From the NCBI GenBank assembly GCA_946482615.1, contig CAMLSF010000143.1:1-9173 (forward strand): a DNA stretch of 9,173 bases, read 5' to 3'. Made by a program: the position numbers and the translations under genes. Below the pieces are notes generated by a model. It was not told where the DNA came from. It saw only the letters and a program-made list of their open reading frames with translations, and did no database searches. Source of the DNA: an uncultured Chromatiaceae bacterium (GTDB lineage: Bacteria > Pseudomonadota > Gammaproteobacteria > Enterobacterales > Alteromonadaceae). Positions 1 through 6,509 of the stretch are shown here, piece by piece. Each line of letters starts with the position of its first letter. The first letter of the stretch is position 1.

Positions 1-22
1 CTGGAAGTTATGTTACTGCTTT

Positions 23-49
23 GCGGGCGACTCTAAAGGTCGCCGCTAC
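23..49 (-). repeat. REP-like palindrome with GTAG foot
   Basis: Read on the minus strand, the tetranucleotide GTAG is followed directly by an imperfect palindrome. The core arms GGCGAC (26-31) and GTCGCC (39-44) pair perfectly around a 7-nt loop, and GC (23-24) pairs with GC (45-46) after a one-base bulge. A GTAG/GTGG foot followed by a GC-rich stem is the known layout of REP elements mobilised by RAYT (TnpA-REP) transposases. No RAYT gene is in the window. Only one copy is seen here, so repetition in the genome is inferred, not shown. Confidence 0.5.
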
Positions 50-92
50 AAAAACAGCTGGTTTTGCTGCAACAACGCCAGCGGAGCGTTTT

Positions 93-119
93 ACGCCTCA
101 CTGCAAAGGGGCGTTTTTT
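93..119 (+). terminator. Rho-independent terminator of an upstream gene
   Basis: A 7-bp stem, ACGCCTC (93-99) with GGGGCGT (108-114) including one G-T pair, encloses an 8-nt loop and runs into six T residues (114-119). It lies 78 bases before the hutD-like start, so it most likely ends a plus-strand transcript from left of the window. An upstream arm AACGC (74-78) can pair with GCGTT (86-90), and AACGCC (74-79) could instead pair with GGCGTT (110-115), so alternative folds exist. Confidence 0.7.
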
Positions 120-196
120 ATTTATGGTCAGGCCCTTTTGCCACAATAGCTTAGCGCCTAAGATAAGCCACTTTAAATAGCTTTTAAGTTCTTGTT

Positions 197-766
197 ATGG
201 CACTCCAACTTATCTCTCCAGACCAATGGCACACTCAGGCCTGGAAAAATGGCGGCGGAATTACGCATCAACTCGCCCGTTCTGACGACCAAAGCGGCAT
301 GCGCTGGCGTGTTTCTATAGCCGAAGTCGCCAGCGACGGTCCTTTTTCCCGTTTTGAACAAATCGACCGCATTATTATGCTGCTGCAAGGCAATGGTTTT
401 TGTTTGCATGGGGCAAAAGAGCAGGCAGTTGTGTTGGATAAAGCTTTACAGCCTTTTGCTTTTGCCGGTGAAACCGAAATTGACTGCACCTTAATAGCAG
501 GGCCTGTGCGGGATTTTAATCTGATGACCAGGCGTGCTGATGTCAAAGCCAGTTTGCAGGTATTGTCTGTGACTGCTCCCTTGTCTTTGCAACTGGCCAA
601 TGAATCTTTGTTATATCTGGCTTCCGGTCAGCTTCAGCTAAGTTTCAAAGAGCAGAGTTATCAACTGGACGCAGGGCAAAGCTTGTTATGTGCGGATGAG
701 GCAGGGGAGTTGCAGATAAAAGCCAGTGCAGAGCCCTGTCAGTTGGTGTGGATTAGAATTTTGTAG
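197..766 (+). CDS. HutD/Ves family cupin-like protein
   Basis: A 189-residue protein of the HutD (DUF886)/Ves family. Family hallmarks seen: WKNGGGIT at residues 16-23, the WRVSIAEV-SDGPFS-F block around residues 36-53, the following DRIIMLLQG segment, and a GPVRDFNLMTRR block near residues 102-112. HutD proteins are small bicupin-fold proteins often encoded with histidine-utilisation (hut) genes, where a modulatory role has been proposed; the E. coli member Ves has no settled enzymatic function. No hut gene is visible here, so a link to histidine breakdown is not supported by context. There is no signal peptide, so it is likely cytoplasmic. The ATG start has no clear Shine-Dalgarno sequence, but it places the NGGG motif at the usual distance from the N-terminus. 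It appears to be a single-gene unit. Confidence 0.85.
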   Translation: MALQLISPDQWHTQAWKNGGGITHQLARSDDQSGMRWRVSIAEVASDGPFSRFEQIDRIIMLLQGNGFCLHGAKEQAVVLDKALQPFAFAGETEIDCTLIAGPVRDFNLMTRRADVKASLQVLSVTAPLSLQLANESLLYLASGQLQLSFKEQSYQLDAGQSLLCADEAGELQIKASAEPCQLVWIRIL

Positions 767-793
767 CAGTTTGCTACTGAATTAAAACGCTTT

Positions 794-1030
794 CGCCGTT
801 GGCGAGCCGCTTTCTTTTGCGTCGCCAAAAGAAAGTGGCGCAAAGCAGAAAAGTGCAGGAGCACTTTTCAACAGCTGAAAGCTGGACCAAAGGTTGAATT
901 ACATGGATGTAATTCATAAAAGGCTGTTGTGCAACTCGTTCGTCGCTACCGCTCCTCGCTCAAACACTCCTCGTCTTAAAACCTTGGCCACCCATTTTTG
1001 AACGGCTTGCGGCTAAGGGGGAAAAGAGGT
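794..1030. repeat. Composite hairpin-array intergenic element
   Basis: This fills most of the 342-base gap between the hutD-like gene and the rhodanese gene. Successive perfect or near-perfect hairpins are seen: CGCC/GGCG (794-804); a 14-bp stem with one G-T pair (806-819 with 826-839, core CTTTCTTTTG/CAAAAGAAAG, loop CGTCGC); AAAAGTGC/GCACTTTT (849-856, 861-868, loop AGGA); CAGCT/AGCTG (872-884); and a 10-bp TGAATTACAT/ATGTAATTCA pair (895-904, 907-916). CAACAGC (869-875) can also pair with GCTGTTG (923-929), enclosing the last hairpin. The remainder to about 1030 holds no strong hairpin but continues the same non-coding tract, so the right boundary is a guess. No convincing gene is seen in it. 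From general familiarity such arrays recur between genes in gammaproteobacteria, but copy number here is not shown. Confidence 0.6.
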
Positions 1031-1108
1031 AGCTTCGTTTTATATTGATTTAACTGACACGGCCATTGATTAAAAGTAGTGGCTACATGTAACTACAAGA
1101 AGGTTTTT

Positions 1109-1483
1109 ATGTCCAAACAACATTCCCCTGGCTTTCTGGCTGTGGTCGACGATGCCAAAAGCAGAGTGAAAGAATTGACTATTGCTGATTTGCAGCAGTT
1201 TCCTACCCCTTATGTGCTGGTCGATGTGCGGGAGGATTTAGAGTGGCTGGCCGGGCATTTGCCTGCTGCTATTCATTTGGGCAAAGGTGTGATTGAACGG
1301 GATGTGGAAAAAGCAGTGCAGGACAAACAACAAACGCTGATTTTGTATTGTGGTGGTGGTTTTCGTTCGGCATTAGCGGCCGATATGCTGCAGAAAATGG
1401 GTTATCAGGATGTCTGGAGTCTGGCGGGGGGTTATACAGCCTGGGTCAATGCAGGTTTGCCTTTGACTAAGCCGCAAGTCTGA
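1109..1483 (+). CDS. Single-domain rhodanese-like sulfurtransferase
   Basis: A 124-residue cytoplasmic rhodanese-domain protein. Such proteins carry sulfur as a cysteine persulfide and pass it to acceptors such as cyanide, thiols or proteins; the physiological partner is unknown. Seen: LVDVREDLEWLAGHLPAAIHL (residues 37-57, written here as the CH2A-like DVRE...GHLPAAIH block), the active loop CGGGFRS with catalytic Cys81 and Arg86, and the C-terminal SLAGGYTAWVNAGLP block that closes the domain. The frame is open from a GTG at 1079, but the ATG at 1109 has AAGG (1100-1103) five bases upstream and starts a typical N-terminus, so it is preferred. A weak possible promoter (TTGATT at 1045-1050, AT-rich sequence near 1069-1075) lies upstream. 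It faces suhB tail to tail. Confidence 0.9.
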   Translation: MSKQHSPGFLAVVDDAKSRVKELTIADLQQFPTPYVLVDVREDLEWLAGHLPAAIHLGKGVIERDVEKAVQDKQQTLILYCGGGFRSALAADMLQKMGYQDVWSLAGGYTAWVNAGLPLTKPQV

Positions 1484-1500
1484 GATGAAGCGAAATAAGA

Positions 1501-1521
1501 GGGACGGGATAAACCCGTCCC
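1501..1521. terminator. Hairpin between convergent rhodanese and suhB genes
   Basis: A perfect 8-bp GC-rich stem, GGGACGGG (1501-1508) with CCCGTCCC (1514-1521), has the 5-nt loop ATAAA. It lies 17 bases after the rhodanese stop and 8 bases after the suhB stop. No real T-run follows on the plus strand; on the minus strand TCTTATTTCG follows, which is only partly T-rich. It is probably a shared 3' end structure or weak bidirectional terminator. Confidence 0.6.
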
Positions 1522-1529
1522 GCAGCGTA

Positions 1530-2333
1530 TTATTTCAGTAAAGATTCAGTCAAATGTGGGCGCATGCCTTTTAACATAGCACCTAAGAGTTTTGGACTGG
1601 CTGCTACAATATTGCCGCTGCGCAGGTAGTTGTTGCCACCAGCGAAGTCGCTGACCAAACCACCGGCTTCACGTAAAATCAGCTCGCCTGCAGCGAAATC
1701 CCACGGCTTTAAACCAATTTCCCAGAAACCATCAAAACGGCCTGCTGCGACATAACATAAATCCAGCGCTGCTGAACCGGTACGACGTACGTCTGCAGCC
1801 TGAATCATCAGAGTTTTAAAGGTTTCGGTGTAGGCATCTAAATGATGTTTGTGTTTAAACGGAAAACCTGTCGCCAGAATAGCACCGCTTAAATCAGGTA
1901 AATTGGTGGTACGGATACGACGGCCATTAAGTTGAGCGCCTGCACCACGGGATGCAGTGAAAACTTCACCACGTAATGGGTCAAAAACCACGGCCTGATC
2001 CAGTTTGCCCTGATGACGCAGAGCTATGGATACAGCAAAGTGAGGAATGCCTTTGATAAAGTTGGTGGTGCCATCAAGCGGGTCGATGATCCACTGGTAA
2101 TCGCTATTGTTGTTGCCATATTCGCCGTTTTCTTCACCGATAATATCGTGATCCGGGAATGACTTACGTAAAACATGCACTATGGCCTGTTCTGCTTCTT
2201 TATCGATGTTGGTCACAAAGTCATTGGTGCCTTTCTGAGTCGTCTGAACTAAGTCCATCTGACCACAAGCTTTAGCGATGACATTACCTGCGCTGCGGGC
2301 AGCACGAATTGCGATGTTTAACATCGGATGCAT
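1530..2333 (-). CDS. suhB: Inositol-1-monophosphatase SuhB
   Basis: A 267-residue protein, the same length as E. coli SuhB and very similar from its MHPMLNIAIRAAR start. The family hydrolyses myo-inositol monophosphates with Mg2+ in the cytoplasm; SuhB also binds NusA and supports rRNA antitermination and ribosome assembly in E. coli. Metal and catalytic motifs are present: GEEN with Glu67, IDPLDGTTNF (residues 83-92, Asp84, Asp87), and WDFAAGE with Asp212 followed by the EAGG block. RRTGSAALDL (183-192) is the usual substrate-side segment. The frame is open 26 codons further upstream, but the ATG at 2333 matches the family N-terminus and has AAGGT (2345-2341) seven bases before it. Transcribed alone, divergent from sixA. 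Confidence 0.96.
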   Translation of the reverse strand: MHPMLNIAIRAARSAGNVIAKACGQMDLVQTTQKGTNDFVTNIDKEAEQAIVHVLRKSFPDHDIIGEENGEYGNNNSDYQWIIDPLDGTTNFIKGIPHFAVSIALRHQGKLDQAVVFDPLRGEVFTASRGAGAQLNGRRIRTTNLPDLSGAILATGFPFKHKHHLDAYTETFKTLMIQAADVRRTGSAALDLCYVAAGRFDGFWEIGLKPWDFAAGELILREAGGLVSDFAGGNNYLRSGNIVAASPKLLGAMLKGMRPHLTESLLK

Positions 2334-2378
2334 AACGATTACCTTATTGTATAAAGAACAGTCAAAAGAGCGGCGCGT

Positions 2379-2406
2379 ATTGTAGCGGCTGACAAGAAAA
2401 AGTAAA
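2379..2406 (-). promoter_or_regulatory. Candidate sigma-70 promoter of suhB
   Basis: On the minus strand, -35 TTTACT (2406-2401) and -10 TACAAT (2384-2379) are separated by 16 bases. They match the consensus at four and five of six positions. The predicted transcript would start near 2372, giving a leader of about 40 bases before the suhB ATG. The call rests on sequence match and position only. Confidence 0.5.
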
Positions 2407-2444
2407 GACAAATCCCATGTCTGACAGCGGAAAGTACGACCATG

Positions 2445-2478
2445 TTGTCATACTTTTGTCATCGGCCAGGCTTAGAGT
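2445..2478 (+). promoter_or_regulatory. Pho-box-like direct repeat with -10, facing sixA
   Basis: Two identical 7-mers TTGTCAT (2445-2451 and 2456-2462) are separated by four bases (ACTT), giving an 11-bp period. This is the geometry of the PhoB-binding Pho box (CTGTCAT, 4 bp, CTGTCAT), with about 14 of 18 positions agreeing with that consensus. A -10-like TAGAGT (2473-2478) begins after a 10-base gap, the spacing expected when a Pho box replaces the -35. No good -35 for sixA is otherwise seen. The arrangement predicts a start near 2485. Binding by PhoB or a related regulator is inferred. Confidence 0.5.
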
Positions 2479-2522
2479 GAGCGCCACCTCTTTACAGGTC
2501 CAATATCAAGTGAGCTAAGCCA

Positions 2523-3008
2523 ATGAAATCTGTGTTGTATCTGATGCGCCATGCCACGGCTGATGTTCGAAATTCGCAGGTGGATGAAGCCGATCGTTGC
2601 CTGAATGAAAAAGGCCGGTTACAGGCGCGCCGCGTGGCGGCTTTTATGCAAAAGCAGGGGTTGATACCGGATCGTATCTTTTGTAGTCCACATACCAAAG
2701 CCATGCAAACTGCAGCTTTAGTCCGTAAAGATTTGGCGGTAAAAGTGCAGGTTGAAGAGTGGTCCTGTTTATTGCCCTCTGTGGCTGCAGCTGAAGCAAA
2801 AACTTATCTGTTCAGCCAGTTACAAGACAATGAAGCTGTATTGTTGGTAGGGCATGAGCCTGAGCTGGCCTTGCTGGTGAACGAGTTATTGGGCCTGGAT
2901 AAAATTTTCCTTGAATTGAAAAAGGCTTCTCTCACTTGTCTTGAATTAGATCTGGCTGCGACTGTTCCGGTACGTTTAGCCTGGTCTGTGCCAGCAAAGT
3001 TTATGTGA
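2523..3008 (+). CDS. sixA: Phosphohistidine phosphatase SixA
   Basis: A 161-residue histidine-phosphatase-superfamily (RHG) protein of the SixA group. In E. coli SixA removes phosphate from histidine-phosphorylated proteins, first described for the ArcB HPt domain and later for the nitrogen-related phosphotransferase protein NPr. Seen: YLMRHA at residues 6-11 with nucleophile His10 and Arg9, DRCLNEKGR-QA (24-35), CSPHTKAMQTA (54-64), and VGHEPEL (109-115) with the second catalytic His111. The usual Arg in SPxxRAxQTA is Lys59. There is no signal peptide, so it is cytoplasmic. A modest ribosome site GTGAG (2510-2514) lies eight bases before the ATG. It is divergent from suhB and separated by 114 bases from the receptor operon downstream. 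The Pho-box-like site upstream suggests phosphate-linked control, unproven. Confidence 0.92.
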   Translation: MKSVLYLMRHATADVRNSQVDEADRCLNEKGRLQARRVAAFMQKQGLIPDRIFCSPHTKAMQTAALVRKDLAVKVQVEEWSCLLPSVAAAEAKTYLFSQLQDNEAVLLVGHEPELALLVNELLGLDKIFLELKKASLTCLELDLAATVPVRLAWSVPAKFM

Positions 3009-3043
3009 TAGGAACAGATAAAAGCGAACAGGGCACAGACCAG
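2981..3043. repeat. 12-bp perfect inverted repeat around the sixA stop
   Basis: CTGGTCTGTGCC (2981-2992) is exactly complementary to GGCACAGACCAG (3032-3043), with 39 bases between that include the sixA stop codon. No T-run follows on the plus strand, so it is not a classic terminator; it could be an mRNA 3' end stabilising stem. A related stretch GTTTAGTCTGTGC occurs again at 3084-3096. Confidence 0.5.
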
Positions 3044-3063
3044 CATAAGTTCAATAAATTCAC

Positions 3064-3092
3064 TTGAATTGCGAATCATTCTTGTTTAGTCT
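3064..3092 (+). promoter_or_regulatory. Fur-box-like operator over receptor promoter
   Basis: The 19 bases at 3065-3083 match the Fur consensus at 11 of 19 positions, including the unbroken core AATCATT (3074-3080). The surrounding TTGCGAATCATTCTTG has the look of natural Fur sites in gammaproteobacteria. A possible promoter overlaps it: TTGAAT (3064-3069), 17 bases, TAGTCT (3087-3092), the latter weak. Such overlap would let Fur-Fe2+ block transcription of the receptor operon 30 bases downstream. Confidence 0.6.
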
Positions 3093-3122
3093 GTGCGCCT
3101 TTGTTGCTGCTTTGAGGCTGTT

Positions 3123-5276
3123 ATGTTGTCATTACGCTCTCCTTCGTTATTAGCTATTGCTGTTTTTACTGCGTTAAATTCAATACCTGCTTATGCCCAA
3201 CAGTCAGATCAAGAACATTCTGATAAACAGCTAGTGGACAAAGAACTGGAAGTGATAGAGGTCAAAGGCCGGGCTCAGACTTTATACCGGGCGTCGCAAA
3301 GCAGTGTAGGTACCAGAACAGAGACAGACTTAGAGCTGATCCCACAAAATATTCAGGTGTTGCCTGAAGCGCTGATCCGTGATCAGGCGGCGCGTCAGGT
3401 GACCGATCTCTACCGCAGTATGAGTGGCGTCAGTGCTTTTAGTTACTCAGGTGTCACTTTTCGTGGTTTTCGTCAGGATGAAATTTTATATGACGGTGTG
3501 CGGGGCGACCCCTTTAATGGTTTTGCTGTACCTCAGTTGTTTAATGTGCAGGAAGTACAGTTACTCAAAGGCAGCAGCGGCGCTTTATATGGCAGCGGCG
3601 CGCCCGGTGGTTTAATTAACTATGTGACTAAAAAGCCACAACGTACGGCGAAAAACCAACTGGAATTAGGTGTAGGTAATGATGATTTTTGGCAAGGCTC
3701 GCTGGAACTGAGTGGCCCACTAACCGAGCAACAAGCCTACCGTTTTGGTTATTACCGTGATTCAGAGCAGCCGTTTCGCTGGAATACCAAAGTTGAAAAC
3801 GAAATTCTGGATCTGGGTTATCTGATTGATATCACAGACAGCACCAGCCTGACGCTGCAATACAACACCTTAACTCAGGATTATCAGGGCGCTCGTTTAC
3901 GGGGTGTACCTACAGATGATCAGGGCAATTTCCTAGCTGACCGGGCCTGGAACCATAACGAAGCCACAGATTTCCAGTCGTTAGACGCTGATGTCTGGCA
4001 GGTTAGGGCAGACCATGAGTTTAACAGCAACTGGCGCACCGATTTGACCTGGCGTCATTACGACAATACGGAATTGCAAAACTACCACGAACCATACTGC
4101 AGCTATGACACAGATGGCGATGGGGTGGTGGATTATTGCCGTCGTCAGTTCAGGGATCAGCGCCGCGAAAATACCGCAGACAGTATCACCTGGAACAATA
4201 TAGTGGAGTTCAGCACAGCGGGTTTAAACCACCAGTTGTTAATTGGTGCTGATACCATGACGCAGGACTCGTACTTTTTAGGCCGCAATGTAGCGCCTAT
4301 AGAGCAGGGAGGGAAGGCGACAGGTATTAGCCTGAGAAATCCTGTGTATGGCCTGACCTCAGCTGCTGATTATGATATCGACAGCATCAAATCTACTCCG
4401 ACCGACACTACAGCTGTGCGTCAGGGTTTTTATCTGCAGGACCAACTGGATTTAACCGCCAGCTGGAATTTGTTGCTGGGTGTGCGCTGGGATAGTTTTG
4501 AAGACAAAAACAATGTGGCCTCGTCCAAAGTGGATGGCAACGACAGCTCCTGGCGTCTGGGTTCTACTTATCAGCTGACCGACTGGGTACGTTTGTATGC
4601 ACTCAAAGGCACAGGCTTCAGCCCACAGGCAACAACATCTCAGGTACCGGAAGTGGGTGGCCCTTTTGAAGCTGAGCAGTCCAGTATTATCGAAGCGGGC
4701 GCACGTTTTTCTTTGCTTAATGATGCAATCCGCCTGAATGTGGCCACCTATGAAATGATCAGAAATAACATACTGCAGGCGGACCCCCGTGGGGATGTCG
4801 GCGGTGACGGCCGGGACGATCAAATCGCTTTGGGTGAAGTGAAAAGTAAAGGTGTGGAACTGGACTTGTTAGGGGATTTAACCGACTCCTGGGTGCTGAA
4901 CCTGAACTATGCCTACAACGATACCCGTATTGTTGAAAGCACCAGCGCTATTACCAATGCTGTGGGTGACAAATTCGCCAATGCACCACAACATCAGATA
5001 GGGCTGTGGAGCCGTTATGAGCTGGACAGTATCAACTCCGCCATAGCAGCTGGTATGGATTATGTCAGTGAGCAATTAAGTATTGATGGTCAGCATGTGA
5101 AATCCTACACCGTCTTTGATATGAGCTGGCAAAGCCGCTGGCAGCAATGGTTGTTTCAGGCCAATCTGAAAAACCTCTTTGATAAAACCTATGCCACAGC
5201 TGGTTTTATTGAACGCACCGGGCACTTTCCTGGTGAACCACGCCGGTTAATAGTGACCGCCAGTTATCAGTTCTGA
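3123..5276 (+). CDS. TonB-dependent siderophore receptor (FhuA/FhuE-like)
   Basis: A 717-residue outer-membrane receptor that would import a ferric siderophore using TonB energy; the exact ligand cannot be read from sequence. A signal peptide of about 25 residues ends in AYA before QQ. A TonB-box-like ELEVIEV segment (41-47) precedes the plug, which contains IPQNIQVLPEALI, GVTFRGFR, LYDGVRGDP, the VQEVQLLKGSSGALYGSG block and GAPGGLINYVTKKP. The beta-barrel follows and ends in ASYQF with the C-terminal Phe needed for outer-membrane assembly. Family features match the TonB-siderophore receptor group (ferrichrome/coprogen type). Between Cys326 and Cys339 lies DTDGDGVVD (329-337), a calcium-loop-like motif. 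The frame is open from a GTG at 3093, but the ATG at 3123 has GAGG five bases upstream and opens the signal peptide. First gene of an operon with the PepSY gene. Confidence 0.93.
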   Translation: MLSLRSPSLLAIAVFTALNSIPAYAQQSDQEHSDKQLVDKELEVIEVKGRAQTLYRASQSSVGTRTETDLELIPQNIQVLPEALIRDQAARQVTDLYRSMSGVSAFSYSGVTFRGFRQDEILYDGVRGDPFNGFAVPQLFNVQEVQLLKGSSGALYGSGAPGGLINYVTKKPQRTAKNQLELGVGNDDFWQGSLELSGPLTEQQAYRFGYYRDSEQPFRWNTKVENEILDLGYLIDITDSTSLTLQYNTLTQDYQGARLRGVPTDDQGNFLADRAWNHNEATDFQSLDADVWQVRADHEFNSNWRTDLTWRHYDNTELQNYHEPYCSYDTDGDGVVDYCRRQFRDQRRENTADSITWNNIVEFSTAGLNHQLLIGADTMTQDSYFLGRNVAPIEQGGKATGISLRNPVYGLTSAADYDIDSIKSTPTDTTAVRQGFYLQDQLDLTASWNLLLGVRWDSFEDKNNVASSKVDGNDSSWRLGSTYQLTDWVRLYALKGTGFSPQATTSQVPEVGGPFEAEQSSIIEAGARFSLLNDAIRLNVATYEMIRNNILQADPRGDVGGDGRDDQIALGEVKSKGVELDLLGDLTDSWVLNLNYAYNDTRIVESTSAITNAVGDKFANAPQHQIGLWSRYELDSINSAIAAGMDYVSEQLSIDGQHVKSYTVFDMSWQSRWQQWLFQANLKNLFDKTYATAGFIERTGHFPGEPRRLIVTASYQF

Positions 5277-5288
5277 TAGAAGCTGCCG

Positions 5289-6509
5289 ATGAGCAATAAA
5301 GACTGGTTTAAGCTACATTCTTTTGCTGGCTTTGCCTTTGGCATTTTGATGTTGCTGGTTTGTCTGACCGGCACGCTTGCTGTGGTCAGCCATGAAATTC
5401 AGTACCTGTCGGATCAAAAATACCGGGCCTTGTCTGAACGACAGGGCCCTGTGCCCTGGCAGGTGCTGGAGCAGAATTTAGCCAAAGCTTATCCCGACTT
5501 TCAGATCAGCAATGTGCAGGTGCCAGAGCAATGGTATCTGGCGGGTGCTGTCAGTCTGAATAAAACCAGTTTAAATGCAGGCTCTGAATTTAAATTTGTT
5601 TATTTTGATCCCGCGTCCGGTGCTTTAACAGGTGAAGGCCCATGGGGCACAGTGTCGCGTTTTTTGCGTAATATTCATATGTACCTGTCGCTGGGTTCTG
5701 TTGGCAAAATTGTGGTGACCAGCTTAAGTTTTTTGCTGCTGATTATTTTGATCAGTAGTTTTTATGTGTACCGGCAGTGGTGGCGCAAAGGCTTTCAATT
5801 GCCGTCCGGCGCTCAAGCGTCCAGCCGCACTTTTTGGTCGGACTGGCATAAATGGACAGGCGTCTGGTGCTGGGGCTTTATCCTGTTGATGTTTCTGACC
5901 GGACTTTGGTATTTCACCGAACACTTTTTGCTGAAGTTTAAAGTGGAGCATTATCCAAAAGCGCCGAAGCTGGAGCAGGCTATTACCCACAAAGCTTTGT
6001 CTTTAACCGAATTAATGCAGGCGGCGCAAAAAGCCAGGCCTGAGCTGGATATCAGAGCTTTGAACTATCCGTTGTCGGACCAGGCCCCTGTGCTGGTAAC
6101 TGGTCAGGATGACACGCTGCTGGTGCGCGACAGAGCCAACCGCATTTATCTGCATCCGGTGACAGCGCAAGTGCTGAAGATCCAAAAAGGCAGCGAGTTA
6201 AAACCTGTGGCCTATCTCTCCGATATGGCCGACCCTTTGCATTTTGGTAACTTTGCCGGGCTTGGGGTTAAGCTGCTGTATTTTGTGTTTGGGCTGGGGT
6301 TTAGTTTTTTAGTAGCTGGTGGGCTTTGGATGCACTGGCTGCGTACCAAAAGACAACAACCACAATTGATGCGCACTTTAGGCTGGACTGGTGCTGTTTC
6401 GTCCATCTTAGTGATCACAGCTTTAGTGGTGACTTCAGCGCAGTTTTCACAACGTGAAGTGGAAAACCTGCCTTTATCACCGCAACTGGGATCATTAGCC
6501 ACACCTTAA
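5289..6509 (+). CDS. PepSY-TM membrane protein, possible ferric-siderophore reductase
   Basis: A 406-residue inner-membrane protein of the PepSY-associated TM family (PiuB/COG3182). Predicted membrane helices lie at about residues 12-34, 138-161, 190-210, 327-348 and 366-385. Two periplasmic PepSY-like regions fall between them (about 54-115 and 235-297, ending FDPASGALTG and LHPVTAQVLKI). Histidines at or near the membrane, His10, His35, His130, His187 and His318, sit in family-typical contexts (KLHSFAG, IHMYLSLG, WHKWTG). Characterised relatives such as FpvG and FoxB of Pseudomonas reduce siderophore-bound iron, with haem-binding histidines; that role is inferred here. It begins 12 bases after the receptor stop with AGAAG six bases before the ATG, so the two are almost certainly one operon. 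Its TAA overlaps the stop of the convergent kinase gene. Confidence 0.9.
   Translation: MSNKDWFKLHSFAGFAFGILMLLVCLTGTLAVVSHEIQYLSDQKYRALSERQGPVPWQVLEQNLAKAYPDFQISNVQVPEQWYLAGAVSLNKTSLNAGSEFKFVYFDPASGALTGEGPWGTVSRFLRNIHMYLSLGSVGKIVVTSLSFLLLIILISSFYVYRQWWRKGFQLPSGAQASSRTFWSDWHKWTGVWCWGFILLMFLTGLWYFTEHFLLKFKVEHYPKAPKLEQAITHKALSLTELMQAAQKARPELDIRALNYPLSDQAPVLVTGQDDTLLVRDRANRIYLHPVTAQVLKIQKGSELKPVAYLSDMADPLHFGNFAGLGVKLLYFVFGLGFSFLVAGGLWMHWLRTKRQQPQLMRTLGWTGAVSSILVITALVVTSAQFSQREVENLPLSPQLGSLATP

Noticed and set aside
51..65. AAAAC-AGCTG-GTTTT mini hairpin as a terminator
   Set aside because: The stem is five mostly A-T pairs without a T-run after it; the stem at 93-119 is a much better terminator.
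268..600. Minus-strand open frame of 110 codons inside the HutD-family gene
   Set aside because: It is a shadow of a well-conserved gene on the other strand and shows no family features.
1079..1108. Upstream GTG start for the rhodanese gene
   Set aside because: The ATG at 1109 has a good ribosome site at proper spacing, while the GTG has none and adds ten residues unlike the family.
2379..2393. TGTAGCGGC on the plus strand, like the foot of the REP at the left edge
   Set aside because: No palindrome follows it, and on the minus strand the bases form the suhB -10 region, so it is probably coincidence.
2334..2411. 26-codon N-terminal extension of suhB
   Set aside because: It would start upstream of the predicted promoter, and the family N-terminus begins exactly at the ATG at 2333.
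4452..4823. Minus-strand open frame of 123 codons inside the siderophore receptor gene
   Set aside because: It lies wholly within conserved barrel sequence, has no recognisable domain, and is best read as an antisense shadow.
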